Part shown: piece by piece, positions 36,078-44,990 of the stretch
Layout: every line of letters starts with the position of its first letter
Position numbering within the stretch: the first letter of the stretch is position 1
From: Gammaproteobacteria bacterium
Lineage (GTDB): Bacteria > Pseudomonadota > Gammaproteobacteria > Pseudomonadales > Cellvibrionaceae
Direction of reading: 5' to 3'
DNA length: 64,000 nucleotides
Assembly (NCBI GenBank): GCA_004173475.1
Contig: SEBU01000001.1
Coordinates: 744,001-808,000, forward strand
The notes under the pieces: model-generated
Database searches by the model: none
Seen by the model: the letters and a program-made list of their open reading frames with translations, nothing else
Told to the model about the DNA's origin: nothing
Program-made: the position numbers and the translations under genes

Positions 36078-37892
36078 TTACCAGCTAAATACTGTTGCGC
36101 CTTCTTCTGCCAAGCCCACTGCCGAACGCAAAGGTGCGAAAAGTTCGCGACCCATGCCTTGATGGCTAGCGGATAGATCCGCAGTGGCGTGTTGGCGGCT
36201 CTTGAGTTCTTCATCGCTGATGAGTAATTGCAGCGTGCCGGTTTCGGCGTCCAGTTCAATCATGTCACCATTTTGGATAAGGCCGATGGGACCATTGTCT
36301 AAAGCTTCAGGTGATATATGAATTGCAGCGGGAATCTTACCAGACGCGCCGGACATACGACCATCAGTGACCAAGGCTACTTTAAATCCGCGATCTTGTA
36401 GCACGCCTAAAGGTGGCGTCAGCTTGTGCAACTCCGGCATTCCACACGCTTTCGGCCCTTGAAAGCGCACTACTGCAATAAAATCTTTTTCCAGTTCGCC
36501 ACGCTTGAACGCGGCCTGCATTTCTTCTTGCGCGTGGAATACGATCGCAGGAGCAGTCACTTTACGATGCTCCGCTTTCACCGCTGACACTTTGATAATT
36601 GAACGCCCAAGATTACCTTTAAGCAAACGCATGCCGCCATCGGCAGTAAAAGGTTTGGCCGCAGGACGTAATACAGCGTCATCCAAACTTACGGCTGGCG
36701 CATCACGCCATACCAGGGTATCTCCGTCAAGGAATGGTTCTTTGGTGTAAGAAGCGAGGCCGCCTGAACCCATCACGGTTTTAACGTCGTCGTGTAAAAG
36801 GCCAACTGAACGCAACTCACGCATTAAGTACCCCATTCCACCGACTGCCTGGAAGCGATTTACGTCCGCAAGACCATTTGGGTAGATGCGGCACATGAGC
36901 GGAATTATATCAGACAAGTCGCTCAAATCTTGCCAGTTGATCAACACACCAGCGGCACGAGCGATAGCAACTATATGCATTGCGTGGTTGGTCGAACCAC
37001 CGGTGGCTAATAAACCAACAATACCGTTAACGATGGTTTTCTCGGTGACTATGTCCGCCATTGACGTGAAATTTTCTGGCTTGGTGATACGTGCTAGCTG
37101 GTGCACTGCTTCACGAGTCAATGCATCGCGCAGCGGAGTATATGGATTTACAAACGAGCTGCCAGGTAAGTGCAAGCCCATTATCTCCATCAGCATTTGA
37201 TTGCTGTTCGCGGTGCCGTAAAAAGTACAGGTGCCGGCGCTATGATAAGACGCACTTTCAGCAGCCAATAGTTCCTTACGCCCTACTTTGCCTTCTGCGA
37301 ATAATTGACGCGCTTTAGCTTTTTCAGCGTTTGGCAAACCTGGAGTCATTGGGCCAGCGGGGACAAAAATCACTGGAAGTTGACCAAATGACAATGCGCC
37401 CATGGTTAAACCGGGAACGATCTTGTCGCAAATACCTAAACACAAGGCGCCATCGAACATGTCGTGTGACAAAGCAATTGCGGTGGACATAGCAATAACA
37501 TCGCGACTAAAAAGCGACAAGTCCATTCCGGCGAAACCCTGGGTTACGCCATCACACATTGCCGGAACACCGCCAGCCATCTGCGCAGTCATACCAACTT
37601 CGTGAGCTGCTTTTTTGATGGGTTCGAGATATTCACCATAAGGGACGTGAGCAGAGAGCATTTCATTGTAAGCAGATACCACACCAAGATTAGGTGCAGT
37701 ACCTTCTGCAAGAGCTTCTTTATCGGACGGGCTACAAGCAGCAAAACCATGGGCTAAGTTTGCGCACCCCAAATGATGGCGAGAAGGACCGGTTCTGCGC
37801 GATTTTTCTATTTTGGCAAGATACTTTGCGCGGCTTTCGCGGCTTCTTTCGATAATGCGGTTGGTGATGTCGCTAAGTCTTGAATCAGTCAT
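36078..37892 (-). CDS. edd: 6-phosphogluconate dehydratase
   Basis: 604 residues. It dehydrates 6-phosphogluconate to KDPG, the committed step of the Entner-Doudoroff pathway. It is an IlvD/Edd family Fe-S enzyme: the cluster-binding Cys occur in [13 protein letters not shown] and [12 protein letters not shown], with a third near [27 protein letters not shown] is a family signature near the C-terminus. Its 228-bp upstream region has three AGCGCT-centred sites and looks like the regulated promoter of the edd-zwf-pgl-eda-gap-pyk unit (inference). Confidence 0.96.
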   Translation of the reverse strand: MTDSRLSDITNRIIERSRESRAKYLAKIEKSRRTGPSRHHLGCANLAHGFAACSPSDKEALAEGTAPNLGVVSAYNEMLSAHVPYGEYLEPIKKAAHEVGMTAQMAGGVPAMCDGVTQGFAGMDLSLFSRDVIAMSTAIALSHDMFDGALCLGICDKIVPGLTMGALSFGQLPVIFVPAGPMTPGLPNAEKAKARQLFAEGKVGRKELLAAESASYHSAGTCTFYGTANSNQMLMEIMGLHLPGSSFVNPYTPLRDALTREAVHQLARITKPENFTSMADIVTEKTIVNGIVGLLATGGSTNHAMHIVAIARAAGVLINWQDLSDLSDIIPLMCRIYPNGLADVNRFQAVGGMGYLMRELRSVGLLHDDVKTVMGSGGLASYTKEPFLDGDTLVWRDAPAVSLDDAVLRPAAKPFTADGGMRLLKGNLGRSIIKVSAVKAEHRKVTAPAIVFHAQEEMQAAFKRGELEKDFIAVVRFQGPKACGMPELHKLTPPLGVLQDRGFKVALVTDGRMSGASGKIPAAIHISPEALDNGPIGLIQNGDMIELDAETGTLQLLISDEELKSRQHATADLSASHQGMGRELFAPLRSAVGLAEEGATVFSW

Positions 37893-37976
37893 GGCATACC
37901 ACTTTGGTTAAGTCTGCTTCGGTTAGCACGTGAGCGCGCCAACATAGAATTTATAGATCGCTAAAACGAAAAGAAG

Positions 37977-38115
37977 AGCGCTTAAAGGCTTCACGCTTTA
38001 CCTATCCAAAGCATCTTTATCAAAGCGCTCCAGACAGGCAGTCATTTTATACGTCTGCTAAAGATTTATTCACTTGATCATCAACAATCAAGTGAAGCGG
38101 GTTCAAGCGCTTGAA
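37977..38115. promoter_or_regulatory. AGCGCT-centred palindromic sites upstream of edd
   Basis: Three AGCGCT cores lie at 37977-37982, 38024-38029 and 38106-38111. The last is inside a perfect 14-bp palindrome TTCAAGCGCTTGAA (38102-38115), the general shape of LacI/GalR-family operators. The sites are about 85-225 bp upstream of edd. No LacI-family gene is in the window. The regulator is unknown. Confidence 0.45.
38069..38096. repeat. Inverted repeat downstream of pgi
   Basis: TTCACTTGAT (38069-38078) pairs perfectly with ATCAAGTGAA (38087-38096) around an 8-nt loop. It lies 25-52 nt beyond the pgi stop. The flank on the minus strand is AATAAATCTTT rather than a clean T-tract, so it is either a weak pgi terminator or a second regulatory palindrome before edd. 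Confidence 0.5.
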
Positions 38116-38120
38116 AAACT

Positions 38121-39794
38121 TTAGCCTTGCTTTGCCTTTTTCGCTTTATAAAAAGCAACTAAATGACGCGTTGAGGCATCGTGCTTGGGATTATCCGCCG
38201 CACCTGCAGCCAATTCAGGCTGGATAGCTGACGCCAACACCTTGCCTAATTCCACACCCCATTGATCAAACGAATGAATACGCCAGATGATACCCTGAAC
38301 AAAGATTTTATGTTCGTAAAGCGCGATCAATGCGCCCAGAGTTTTAGCATCTACTTTTGGCAGCAATAGAGTGTTTGTTGGGCGATTGCCCTTATGTACT
38401 TTATGCAACACAATTTCTTCAATGCGTTGTGGACTAGTGCCTTTAGCGGCCAACTCGCGACGCACCTGATCGGCATCAATACCCTGCATCAAGGCTTGAG
38501 TTTGCGCAAAGAAGTTAGCCATTAAGGCGTCGTGATGACCTTCAACCGCTACATTGGGCGATACCGAACCAATAAAATCTGCAGGGATAATGTCTGTACC
38601 CTGATGCAACATTTGGTAAAACGCATGCTGACCATTGATTCCTACTTCACCCCAAACCAAAGGCACGCTGCCGTAGCTAATTTGCTCACCGGCCCAGTTG
38701 ACATGTTTACCGTTAGATTCCATTTCCGCCTGCTGCATATAAGCAGGGAAACGGTGCAGACATTGATCATAAGGAAGAAGCGCTTGTGCCGGATAGCCGA
38801 GAAAATTACGACTCCAAATGCCGACTAATGCCATCATTACCGGCGCATTATTTTCAAGGGGCGCTTGTTGGAAATGCAGATCCATTTCATAGGCACCTTG
38901 TAACAGATCTACAAAACCTTCATAACCTAAAGACAGAGCAATTGGTAGGCCAATCGCCGACCACAGCGAGAAGCGGCCGCCGACCCAATCCCACATATCA
39001 AAAATATTTTCTTCTGCAATGCCAAAAGCAGTCACCAATTTGCGGTTGGTTGATACAGCCACAAAGTGCTTGGCGATAGCGCCATGATCTTTCGCAGCTT
39101 TCATAAACCATTGTTCTGCCGTTTTGGCGTTAGTCATGGTTTCTTGGGTGGTAAATGTTTTTGAAGAAATAACAAACAGAACTGTCTCAGGATTTAAGCC
39201 TTCGAGCACTTCCGCAATCTGCACGCCATCTACGTTAGAGACGTAATGCATTTTCAACGTTTTACTGCCGTAGGTTTTGAGCGCTTCGGTCACCATTAGC
39301 GGGCCGAGATTCGAACCACCGATGCCGATGCTTACCACATCGGTAATGGTCTTGCCGGTATAACCTTTCCACTCGCCCGAGCGAACTTTTTCAGACAATT
39401 TGCGCATACGCTCAAGCTCAGCATCAATCGCCGGGCGAACATCTACGCCATCAATAATAATTGGATTAGTTGATCTATCGCGCAAGGCAACGTGCATAAC
39501 AGCGCGATCTTCAGTGGCATTGATATGCTCACCGGCAAACATCTTGCTGCGCCAAGCTTCAATATCAGATTCTTTTGCCAGAGCCAACAAAGCTGCTTTG
39601 GTTTGGTCAGTGATAAGGTTTTTGGAGTAGTCAAACAGGATGCGAGGCAATTCAATCGAGAACTTGGTAAAGCGGGCGTCATCTTCAGCGAATAAATCTT
39701 TGATATGGCGGGCTTTAAGTTCGTTGGCGTGGGCCGTTAAAGCTTTCCATGAAGGTAAATCCGTTGGCCGAGAAAATGAGGTCAGATTAGTCAT
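38121..39794 (-). CDS. pgi: Glucose-6-phosphate isomerase
   Basis: 557 residues. It interconverts glucose and fructose 6-phosphates. PGI signatures are clear: VVSIGIGGSNLGPLMVTEAL, GGRFSLWSAIGLPIALS, and the C-terminal HSFDQWGVELGKVLA. GGGAG 8 nt upstream supports the start. In an organism using the Entner-Doudoroff route it would feed fructose 6-phosphate (from mannose or gluconeogenesis) into zwf. It leads the co-directional sugar-metabolism block, separated from edd by 228 bp. Confidence 0.97.
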   Translation of the reverse strand: MTNLTSFSRPTDLPSWKALTAHANELKARHIKDLFAEDDARFTKFSIELPRILFDYSKNLITDQTKAALLALAKESDIEAWRSKMFAGEHINATEDRAVMHVALRDRSTNPIIIDGVDVRPAIDAELERMRKLSEKVRSGEWKGYTGKTITDVVSIGIGGSNLGPLMVTEALKTYGSKTLKMHYVSNVDGVQIAEVLEGLNPETVLFVISSKTFTTQETMTNAKTAEQWFMKAAKDHGAIAKHFVAVSTNRKLVTAFGIAEENIFDMWDWVGGRFSLWSAIGLPIALSLGYEGFVDLLQGAYEMDLHFQQAPLENNAPVMMALVGIWSRNFLGYPAQALLPYDQCLHRFPAYMQQAEMESNGKHVNWAGEQISYGSVPLVWGEVGINGQHAFYQMLHQGTDIIPADFIGSVSPNVAVEGHHDALMANFFAQTQALMQGIDADQVRRELAAKGTSPQRIEEIVLHKVHKGNRPTNTLLLPKVDAKTLGALIALYEHKIFVQGIIWRIHSFDQWGVELGKVLASAIQPELAAGAADNPKHDASTRHLVAFYKAKKAKQG

Positions 39795-40127
39795 TTATTG
39801 CTCCCGAAAGACAATAGCAAACGCGCATGGGTTGATTCCTGTTTTAATAATTTTACCGCTTGGTTAGTGACAGCTGAGCAATCTTTCACAAGATGCTAAA
39901 AACACAGAACATTTAGGTTTCATACTCACCTAAGTGTCGGTCTCGGGTGCCCTGACTCGCTGGAATATATGATGCGCAAAAAGGCCGCTATGATAGGCAC
40001 ATGGTCTAGGGGTGTCAATTAATGCGCCTGCCTATAAGCGCGAAAGAAGTGCAAAAACGGCGGCTATATTTAAATTTTTTTAGGATTTACACTCAACACC
40101 GAAATAATTTAAAAACAAGGCTATTTT
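39795..40127. other. Divergent promoter region between pgi and the GH84 gene
   Basis: About 330 bases with no ORF of interest. It must hold promoters for both genes. I see no strong palindrome and no AGCGCT site of the type found before edd. The right end (A+T-rich) ends in AAGG 8 nt before the GTG of the GH84 gene. Confidence 0.4.
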
Positions 40128-41207
40128 GTGAACACAATTAACGCGACTGAACTCGGAATAATTGAAGGTTTTTTTGGCCGCAGCTGGAGCTGGGATGAGC
40201 GCAAAGATTACGCCAAATTTCTTGCACTAAATAGGCTCAGTTTTTATATTTACGCCCCAAAAAGCGACAAGCATTTGCGTAAATATTGGCAGCAAGATTG
40301 GCCTAAAGATATAAAAGAAGAACTGTCAAATTTACGCGAAAATTACCAAGCGGCTAGTGTTGATTTCGGCATAGGACTGAGCCCACACGAAATTTATTTG
40401 GACAACTCCCGCGACAATCGCGAACATCTCCGCCAACGCGTTAAGCAAATTAATACATTGTCACCCGATATTCTTTGCTTACTCTTTGACGACATGCGCG
40501 GCGACATTCCAAACCTCGCCAATATCCAAGTAGATTTAATGCATCAAGTCGCTGAAATCTCAACCGCAAAGAAAATTATTTTTTGCCCTACCTATTACAG
40601 CTTTGATCCCGTATTGGAAAAAGTATTTGGGGTAATGCCAACAAATTATTGGGGCGACCTGAATAAAAATCTTGAGAAAGATATCGATATTTTTTGGACC
40701 GGCGAAAAAGTGTGTTCGCGCGAATATCCTGTTCAGCATCTTGATACAGCTACTGAGCTTCTGGGACGAAAACCTTTTTTGTGGGATAACTATCCCGTGA
40801 ATGACGGCGCAAGCATATCAAAGCATTTGCATTTACGCGCGGTAGGCGAATCACACAGCAAAATTCAAAACCACGTTGCGGGTCACGCATTAAACCCCAT
40901 GAACCAACCTTGGCTATCACAAATTGCATTGGCCTCTTTACCTCACGCTTATCACGAACAAAGCAATTACAATCCCGAAATGGTTTTTATAAATATCACA
41001 AATGAGCTGTGCGGTGAAAAATTCGCAGAATATCTGCTGCAAGATCTGCAGCTGTTACAAGACAAAGGTTTAGGGAAAATCAGCGCAGATGAAAAAGAAT
41101 ATTTATTGAAACGATATTCAGCGTTTCCCGGCAATCCTTTTGCAACTGAAATTTTTGATTGGTTGGATGGAGAATACGTGTTTGATCCGACGTGTTTGAC
41201 GGAGTAA
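40128..41207 (+). CDS. GH84-family beta-N-acetylglucosaminidase-like enzyme, cytoplasmic
   Basis: 359 residues from GTG 40128 (AAGG 8 nt upstream). The sequence matches the catalytic barrel of GH84 (O-GlcNAcase / hyaluronidase-like) enzymes: GIIEGFFGRSWSWDERKDYA, YIYAPKSDKHLRKYWQQDWP, FGIGLSPHEIY, the catalytic pair Asp121-Asp122 in LLFDDMRGD, CPTYYSFDPVLEKVFG, DIFWTGEKVCS and FLWDNYPVND. The neighbouring-group mechanism uses the substrate acetamide. There is no signal peptide and none of the accessory domains common in secreted homologues, so it probably acts in the cytoplasm on imported GlcNAc compounds (inference). It is followed by a hairpin. Confidence 0.9.
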   Translation: MNTINATELGIIEGFFGRSWSWDERKDYAKFLALNRLSFYIYAPKSDKHLRKYWQQDWPKDIKEELSNLRENYQAASVDFGIGLSPHEIYLDNSRDNREHLRQRVKQINTLSPDILCLLFDDMRGDIPNLANIQVDLMHQVAEISTAKKIIFCPTYYSFDPVLEKVFGVMPTNYWGDLNKNLEKDIDIFWTGEKVCSREYPVQHLDTATELLGRKPFLWDNYPVNDGASISKHLHLRAVGESHSKIQNHVAGHALNPMNQPWLSQIALASLPHAYHEQSNYNPEMVFINITNELCGEKFAEYLLQDLQLLQDKGLGKISADEKEYLLKRYSAFPGNPFATEIFDWLDGEYVFDPTCLTE

Positions 41208-41211
41208 ATAA

Positions 41212-41239
41212 CCATAACCCTCCGAAGGGAGGGTTATGG
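41212..41239. terminator. Perfect hairpin between the convergent GH84 and esterase genes
   Basis: CCATAACCCTCC (41212-41223) and GGAGGGTTATGG (41228-41239) with a GAAG tetraloop, 5 nt after the GH84 stop and 13 nt before the esterase stop. No T-tract on either strand. It likely acts as a bidirectional 3'-end stabiliser or weak terminator, and resembles the gap-leader element. Confidence 0.6.
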
Positions 41240-41252
41240 TGGGGTAAAACTA

Positions 41253-41918
41253 CTATTTAAATCTCTCCAACAACCACGCCCTAATCGATTCAATTTGTTC
41301 CAGGCAAAGCGTATGCTCCATAGGATAGGATTCATATTTCGCTGCATAACCACGTTCCGACAATTGGCGATGAGCGCGCAGCCCTAAAACCTCACTCACC
41401 ACTGAATCTTCAGAACCGTGTTGAATTAATATGGAAATATTTTTATTTATGGTGTTTTCAATAATGGTGTTATGCGTTGCAAAATAAGTTGAGAGCGTCA
41501 GCAAACCGCCTAAAGGTTTTGGATAAGTTAACGCTGCCTCATAAGCCACAGCACCGCCTTGTGAAAAACCAGCAACAATAATATTTTCTGCCGCAATGCC
41601 TCGCTCGATCTCACGATCAATTAACTTATGCACTTGTTGAGCGCTCGCAACCAGCTGATCAACATCAATTTTACGATCCAAAGATAAGTCAAAAATGTCA
41701 TACCAGGCAGGCATCAAGTAACCATTATTTATGGTAACCGGCAGCTCCGGTGCATTAGGAAAAATAAAACGGATATTTAATTCTTCGGGCAGCTGCAATT
41801 GTTTTGCAACGGGAACAAAATCATTACCATCAGCACCCAAACCGTGAAGCCAAATGATTGAACCCGTAACCTCAATTTTTGGATTGGACTCAAATTCAAT
41901 ACAAGGTAAATAAATCAT
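41253..41918 (-). CDS. Phospholipase/carboxylesterase family alpha/beta hydrolase
   Basis: 221 residues, the size of YpfH/acyl-protein-thioesterase-like carboxylesterases. The oxyanion region IIWLHGLGADGNDF, the nucleophile elbow AGFSQGGAVAYEAAL (catalytic Ser), an acidic residue in HGSEDSVV and the His in PMEHTLC complete the triad. It hydrolyses short acyl esters or thioesters in the cytoplasm; the natural substrate is unknown. No signal peptide. It converges with GH84. Confidence 0.88.
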   Translation of the reverse strand: MIYLPCIEFESNPKIEVTGSIIWLHGLGADGNDFVPVAKQLQLPEELNIRFIFPNAPELPVTINNGYLMPAWYDIFDLSLDRKIDVDQLVASAQQVHKLIDREIERGIAAENIIVAGFSQGGAVAYEAALTYPKPLGGLLTLSTYFATHNTIIENTINKNISILIQHGSEDSVVSEVLGLRAHRQLSERGYAAKYESYPMEHTLCLEQIESIRAWLLERFK

Positions 41919-42027
41919 AGGTACTCACTGTTGATTTTAAAAAGGTATTATGCCGTACTTTTACAATATTTTTCATTCACAGAAATGTCACACAGACGTC
42001 ATATTATAAAATCATTTCACATGCTAT

Positions 42028-43038
42028 GTGGCCACAATGACTTTCACTCCTACAATTGAGATTCCAGATCGCAATGGTTTGATTTGCGGTTTTACATTAA
42101 ACGTAACTGAAAAAGCTAAACCACTTGCGCTCTACGCTGCTAGCGAACGCGAGACAATTCCCTCTTCTGCACACTGGCTTCATTTCAATTTAGCAGACAC
42201 ACGCGCCACAAATTGGATTCATGGATGTGCTCATATTCCTGATGATGCGCGCGAATTACTACTTGATAGCGATGCCCACATACGTAGCGAAAATTTTGAC
42301 GCGGGATCAGCGCTTATTATTGGCGATTTATTTCATCACTTTAAAGAGGATCCGGAAGAAATTGGTGTGTTGCGCCTGTACCTCGATACTAATCTTTTGA
42401 TCACAGGGCGCGGACACCCGCTTAAATCAGTAGACCGTTTAAGACATGAGTTGTTTGAAGGCCTGGTTATTTCAAATAGTATCGATTTATTTGCCCGCCT
42501 AATTTACGACATCGGTGATTCCATCCACAGCGTTATAAAACAATTAAATGATCGGGTTGATGACGCCGAAGATCAAATTCTCGCGGGGCAGTTGCAAAAT
42601 CAAGGCAGTAAATTGGGCCAAATGCGACGCTTGTTAGCACGTTTAAGACGCCTGCTGAGCGCCAACCGACAAGCATTGCAACATGCACTTCCGCATATTT
42701 CTCGCTGGAGTAAACACGATATTTCAGAGTTGCGACAAGCGGTCGAACATCTCGAGTCCACGGTTCAGGATCTGGAATTAGTTCAAGAACGAACGCGCCT
42801 ATTGCAAGAAGAAATTGCGGGGCGAATGAGCGAAGCTACCAACCGTAATTTATATGTGCTGTCCATTGTTACCGTGACCTTACTCCCTATCAATTTAATT
42901 ACCGGTATTTTCGGAATGAATACCGGCGGGCTCCCGTGGGGACAAGATGATCCATCGGGTTTTTGGTGGGTTATCTTTTTTATGATTATTGCTGTGATTG
43001 TCTCGCTGAGTATTTTGCAGAAAAAACGAATCCTATAA
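42028..43038 (+). CDS. CorA-family divalent cation channel (ZntB-like)
   Basis: 336 residues from GTG 42028; ATG 42037 is an alternative. A long cytoplasmic N-terminal domain and long helices precede two C-terminal membrane segments. The CorA-family GMN signature is present in FGMNTGGLPW between them. The helix LESTVQDLELVQERTRLLQEEIAGRMSE is the family's stalk. ZntB-type members transport Zn2+ and CorA-type Mg2+; the loop resembles ZntB more (inference). It acts as a pentamer in the inner membrane. No neighbour indicates the metal. Confidence 0.85.
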   Translation: MATMTFTPTIEIPDRNGLICGFTLNVTEKAKPLALYAASERETIPSSAHWLHFNLADTRATNWIHGCAHIPDDARELLLDSDAHIRSENFDAGSALIIGDLFHHFKEDPEEIGVLRLYLDTNLLITGRGHPLKSVDRLRHELFEGLVISNSIDLFARLIYDIGDSIHSVIKQLNDRVDDAEDQILAGQLQNQGSKLGQMRRLLARLRRLLSANRQALQHALPHISRWSKHDISELRQAVEHLESTVQDLELVQERTRLLQEEIAGRMSEATNRNLYVLSIVTVTLLPINLITGIFGMNTGGLPWGQDDPSGFWWVIFFMIIAVIVSLSILQKKRIL

Positions 43039-43230
43039 TTCATCAGGTTAAATTTTGCACAAGCGTGTGAGCGAGCGCCTCAACATTGCACAAAAATGAC
43101 ATTTCCTCTAATCCATGCCAGACAAAGCCCCCTAAAACCTTCTACACTTCTACATGACACTAATGAATTTCTATAACAGTGCATTCATTGAAATCCACTA
43201 ATGCGCATCGATAGATGCTAAAGAGTCTAC

Positions 43231-44646
43231 ATGTCCCAACATCATCCTTATAAAACTGCTCCAGAACAAACCAGTGGTAACAATTACAAAACAATTAACG
43301 CCACTATTTCTCCTCACAACCAATTAAATATTTTGTCCAAAGCCGAGGTTGCGAAATTACTCGACTCCAGCCAAAGCGGCCTCTATAAATTATTTCGCAA
43401 TTGTTCACTCGCGGTATTGAATACCGGTAATGACTTGGATGACGGCAAAGAATTATTAGAGCGTTACAGCGATTTTGATATCAGTATTGTGCAACAACAA
43501 CGCGGTATAAAACTGGCAGTAAAAGGTGCGCCGGAAAACGCCTTTGTCGATGGCAAAATGATCAAAGGTATTAGCGAACATTTATTTACGGTTTTGCGCG
43601 ATGTTATATACAACCACCAAGAAATTGACGCAAATCCTGAAAAAGTTGCTACCAGCGAAGCAATAACCGACGCAATTTTTAATATGTTACGCAACGCAAA
43701 TTTAATGCATCCGGGTGTAGACCCTAATTTGGTAGTTTGCTGGGGAGGACATTCGATTAGTCGCGGTGAATACGACTACACCAAAGAAGTAGGTTATCAA
43801 TTAGGTTTGCGCGGCCTTGATATTTGCACCGGCTGCGGGCCTGGCGCAATGAAAGGCCCCATGAAAGGCGCCACCATCAGTCACGCTAAACAACGTATTA
43901 ATAATGGACGATATATTGGTATTACCGAGCCAGGAATTATTGCTGCCGAAGCGCCAAACCCGATTGTTAATCAACTCACCATAATGCCGGATATCGAAAA
44001 ACGTCTTGAGGCATTTGTGCGTCTGGGTCATGGGATTATTGTTTTTCCTGGCGGTGCAGGTACGACAGAAGAAATTCTCTATATTCTCGGTATTTTGTTG
44101 CACCCAGATAATAAAGATCTTCCTTTTCCGCTGGTTTTTACAGGCCCATCAAGTGCGGCAGAATATTTTGAACGTGTTGACAGCTTTATTGGCGACACTC
44201 TGGGTGCGGAAGCGCAATCCCATTACAAAATTATTGTTAACGACCCGGAAGCTGTTGCGCGAGAAATGGTTGAAGGAATTAAAAAAGTTCGCGATTTCCG
44301 CAAGCAAACCGATGACGCTTACTATTTCAACTGGCAATTAAAAATCAGCCCGGATTTGCAGCAACCTTTTATCCCAACACACGCAAATATGCGCAATCTT
44401 GAACTCCATAAAAACCAGCCAAGCCATCTTTTAGCCGCCAACTTGCGCCGCGCCTTCTCCGGGATTGTGGCCGGAAACGTGAAAGAGGAAGGCATTCGCA
44501 CCATCGAAGAGTTCGGCCACTTTGAACTTCATGGCGACACGGAAATTATGCATCCGGTTGATGAGTTGTTGGAGTCTTTTGCCAAGCAAAATCGTATGAA
44601 ACTGCCCGGCCGGGAATATAAACCCTGCTATAAGGTGTTTAAGTAG
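43231..44646 (+). CDS. ppnN: Pyrimidine/purine nucleotide 5'-monophosphate nucleosidase PpnN
   Basis: 471 residues, close to the E. coli PpnN (YgdH) length. It cleaves nucleoside monophosphates to base and ribose 5-phosphate and is stimulated by (p)ppGpp in E. coli. The LOG-type Rossmann core carries GLRGLDICTGCGPGAMKGPM and the catalytic PGGAGTTEEILYILG. N- and C-terminal extensions specific to PpnN are present. The next feature, 3' of the stop, is the candidate small RNA and its terminator. Confidence 0.92.
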   Translation: MSQHHPYKTAPEQTSGNNYKTINATISPHNQLNILSKAEVAKLLDSSQSGLYKLFRNCSLAVLNTGNDLDDGKELLERYSDFDISIVQQQRGIKLAVKGAPENAFVDGKMIKGISEHLFTVLRDVIYNHQEIDANPEKVATSEAITDAIFNMLRNANLMHPGVDPNLVVCWGGHSISRGEYDYTKEVGYQLGLRGLDICTGCGPGAMKGPMKGATISHAKQRINNGRYIGITEPGIIAAEAPNPIVNQLTIMPDIEKRLEAFVRLGHGIIVFPGGAGTTEEILYILGILLHPDNKDLPFPLVFTGPSSAAEYFERVDSFIGDTLGAEAQSHYKIIVNDPEAVAREMVEGIKKVRDFRKQTDDAYYFNWQLKISPDLQQPFIPTHANMRNLELHKNQPSHLLAANLRRAFSGIVAGNVKEEGIRTIEEFGHFELHGDTEIMHPVDELLESFAKQNRMKLPGREYKPCYKVFK

Positions 44647-44737
44647 GCAATATCTGCAACTGGTGTAGTCAATCTCCTACAAGAAATAGCGCGTTTAGCG
44701 ACTATTTGTAAGCAGTCAGTCTCGCCATAATGGCATC

Positions 44738-44968
44738 CATCAGGAAGTAGACAGTGATGTAAATAGGCCAGGCAAGGTCAACGGAAGCGCCTCTCAATGG
44801 AGATCTTAGGATGAACCAGGAATGGCCAAGAATGGATTGACTGTGGACGAATGGCTAATGGATTAATCTCGAGAGGGTAACAAGGACTGGAACGGAACCT
44901 AACACTGACTGCTACAGAGTTTATGGACAATATCTGCCAAAGGGCCGCGTAAGCGGCCCTTTTCTTTT
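44738..44968 (+). ncRNA. Candidate CsrA-titrating small RNA (CsrB/RsmY/RsmZ-like)
   Basis: The region between ppnN and the nucleosidase gene has no ORF but 12 GGA trinucleotides on the plus strand between 44753 and 44927 (175 nt, about four times random expectation), several in the preferred AGGA form: CAGGAAG, TTAGGATG, CCAGGAAT, AAGGACT. It ends in a strong terminator. This is the signature of RNAs that sequester CsrA/RsmA. A CATAAT -10 element (44726-44731) is the basis for the 5' end chosen, which is uncertain. A TGTAAG half-site like the GacA box lies at 44707-44712, with no second half. The csrA gene is in this window. Confidence 0.65.
44941..44968 (+). terminator. Rho-independent terminator of the candidate small RNA
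   Basis: AGGGCCGC (44941-44948), loop GTAA, GCGGCCCT (44953-44960), then TTTTCTTTT. A GC-rich perfect 8-bp stem with a T-tract on the plus strand. It lies about 300 nt after the ppnN stop, too far to serve only that gene. Confidence 0.9.
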
Positions 44969-44990
44969 GGGCCGAAGATAGGCCTTGGCC

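Noticed and set aside
43039-43230. Small gene or RNA between the CorA-like gene and ppnN
   Set aside because: No ORF, hairpin with T-tract or repeated motif stands out in these 192 bases.
44707-44712. GacA box upstream of the small RNA
   Set aside because: Only a TGTAAG half-site is present, with no CTTACA partner at the right distance, so it is not called as a feature.
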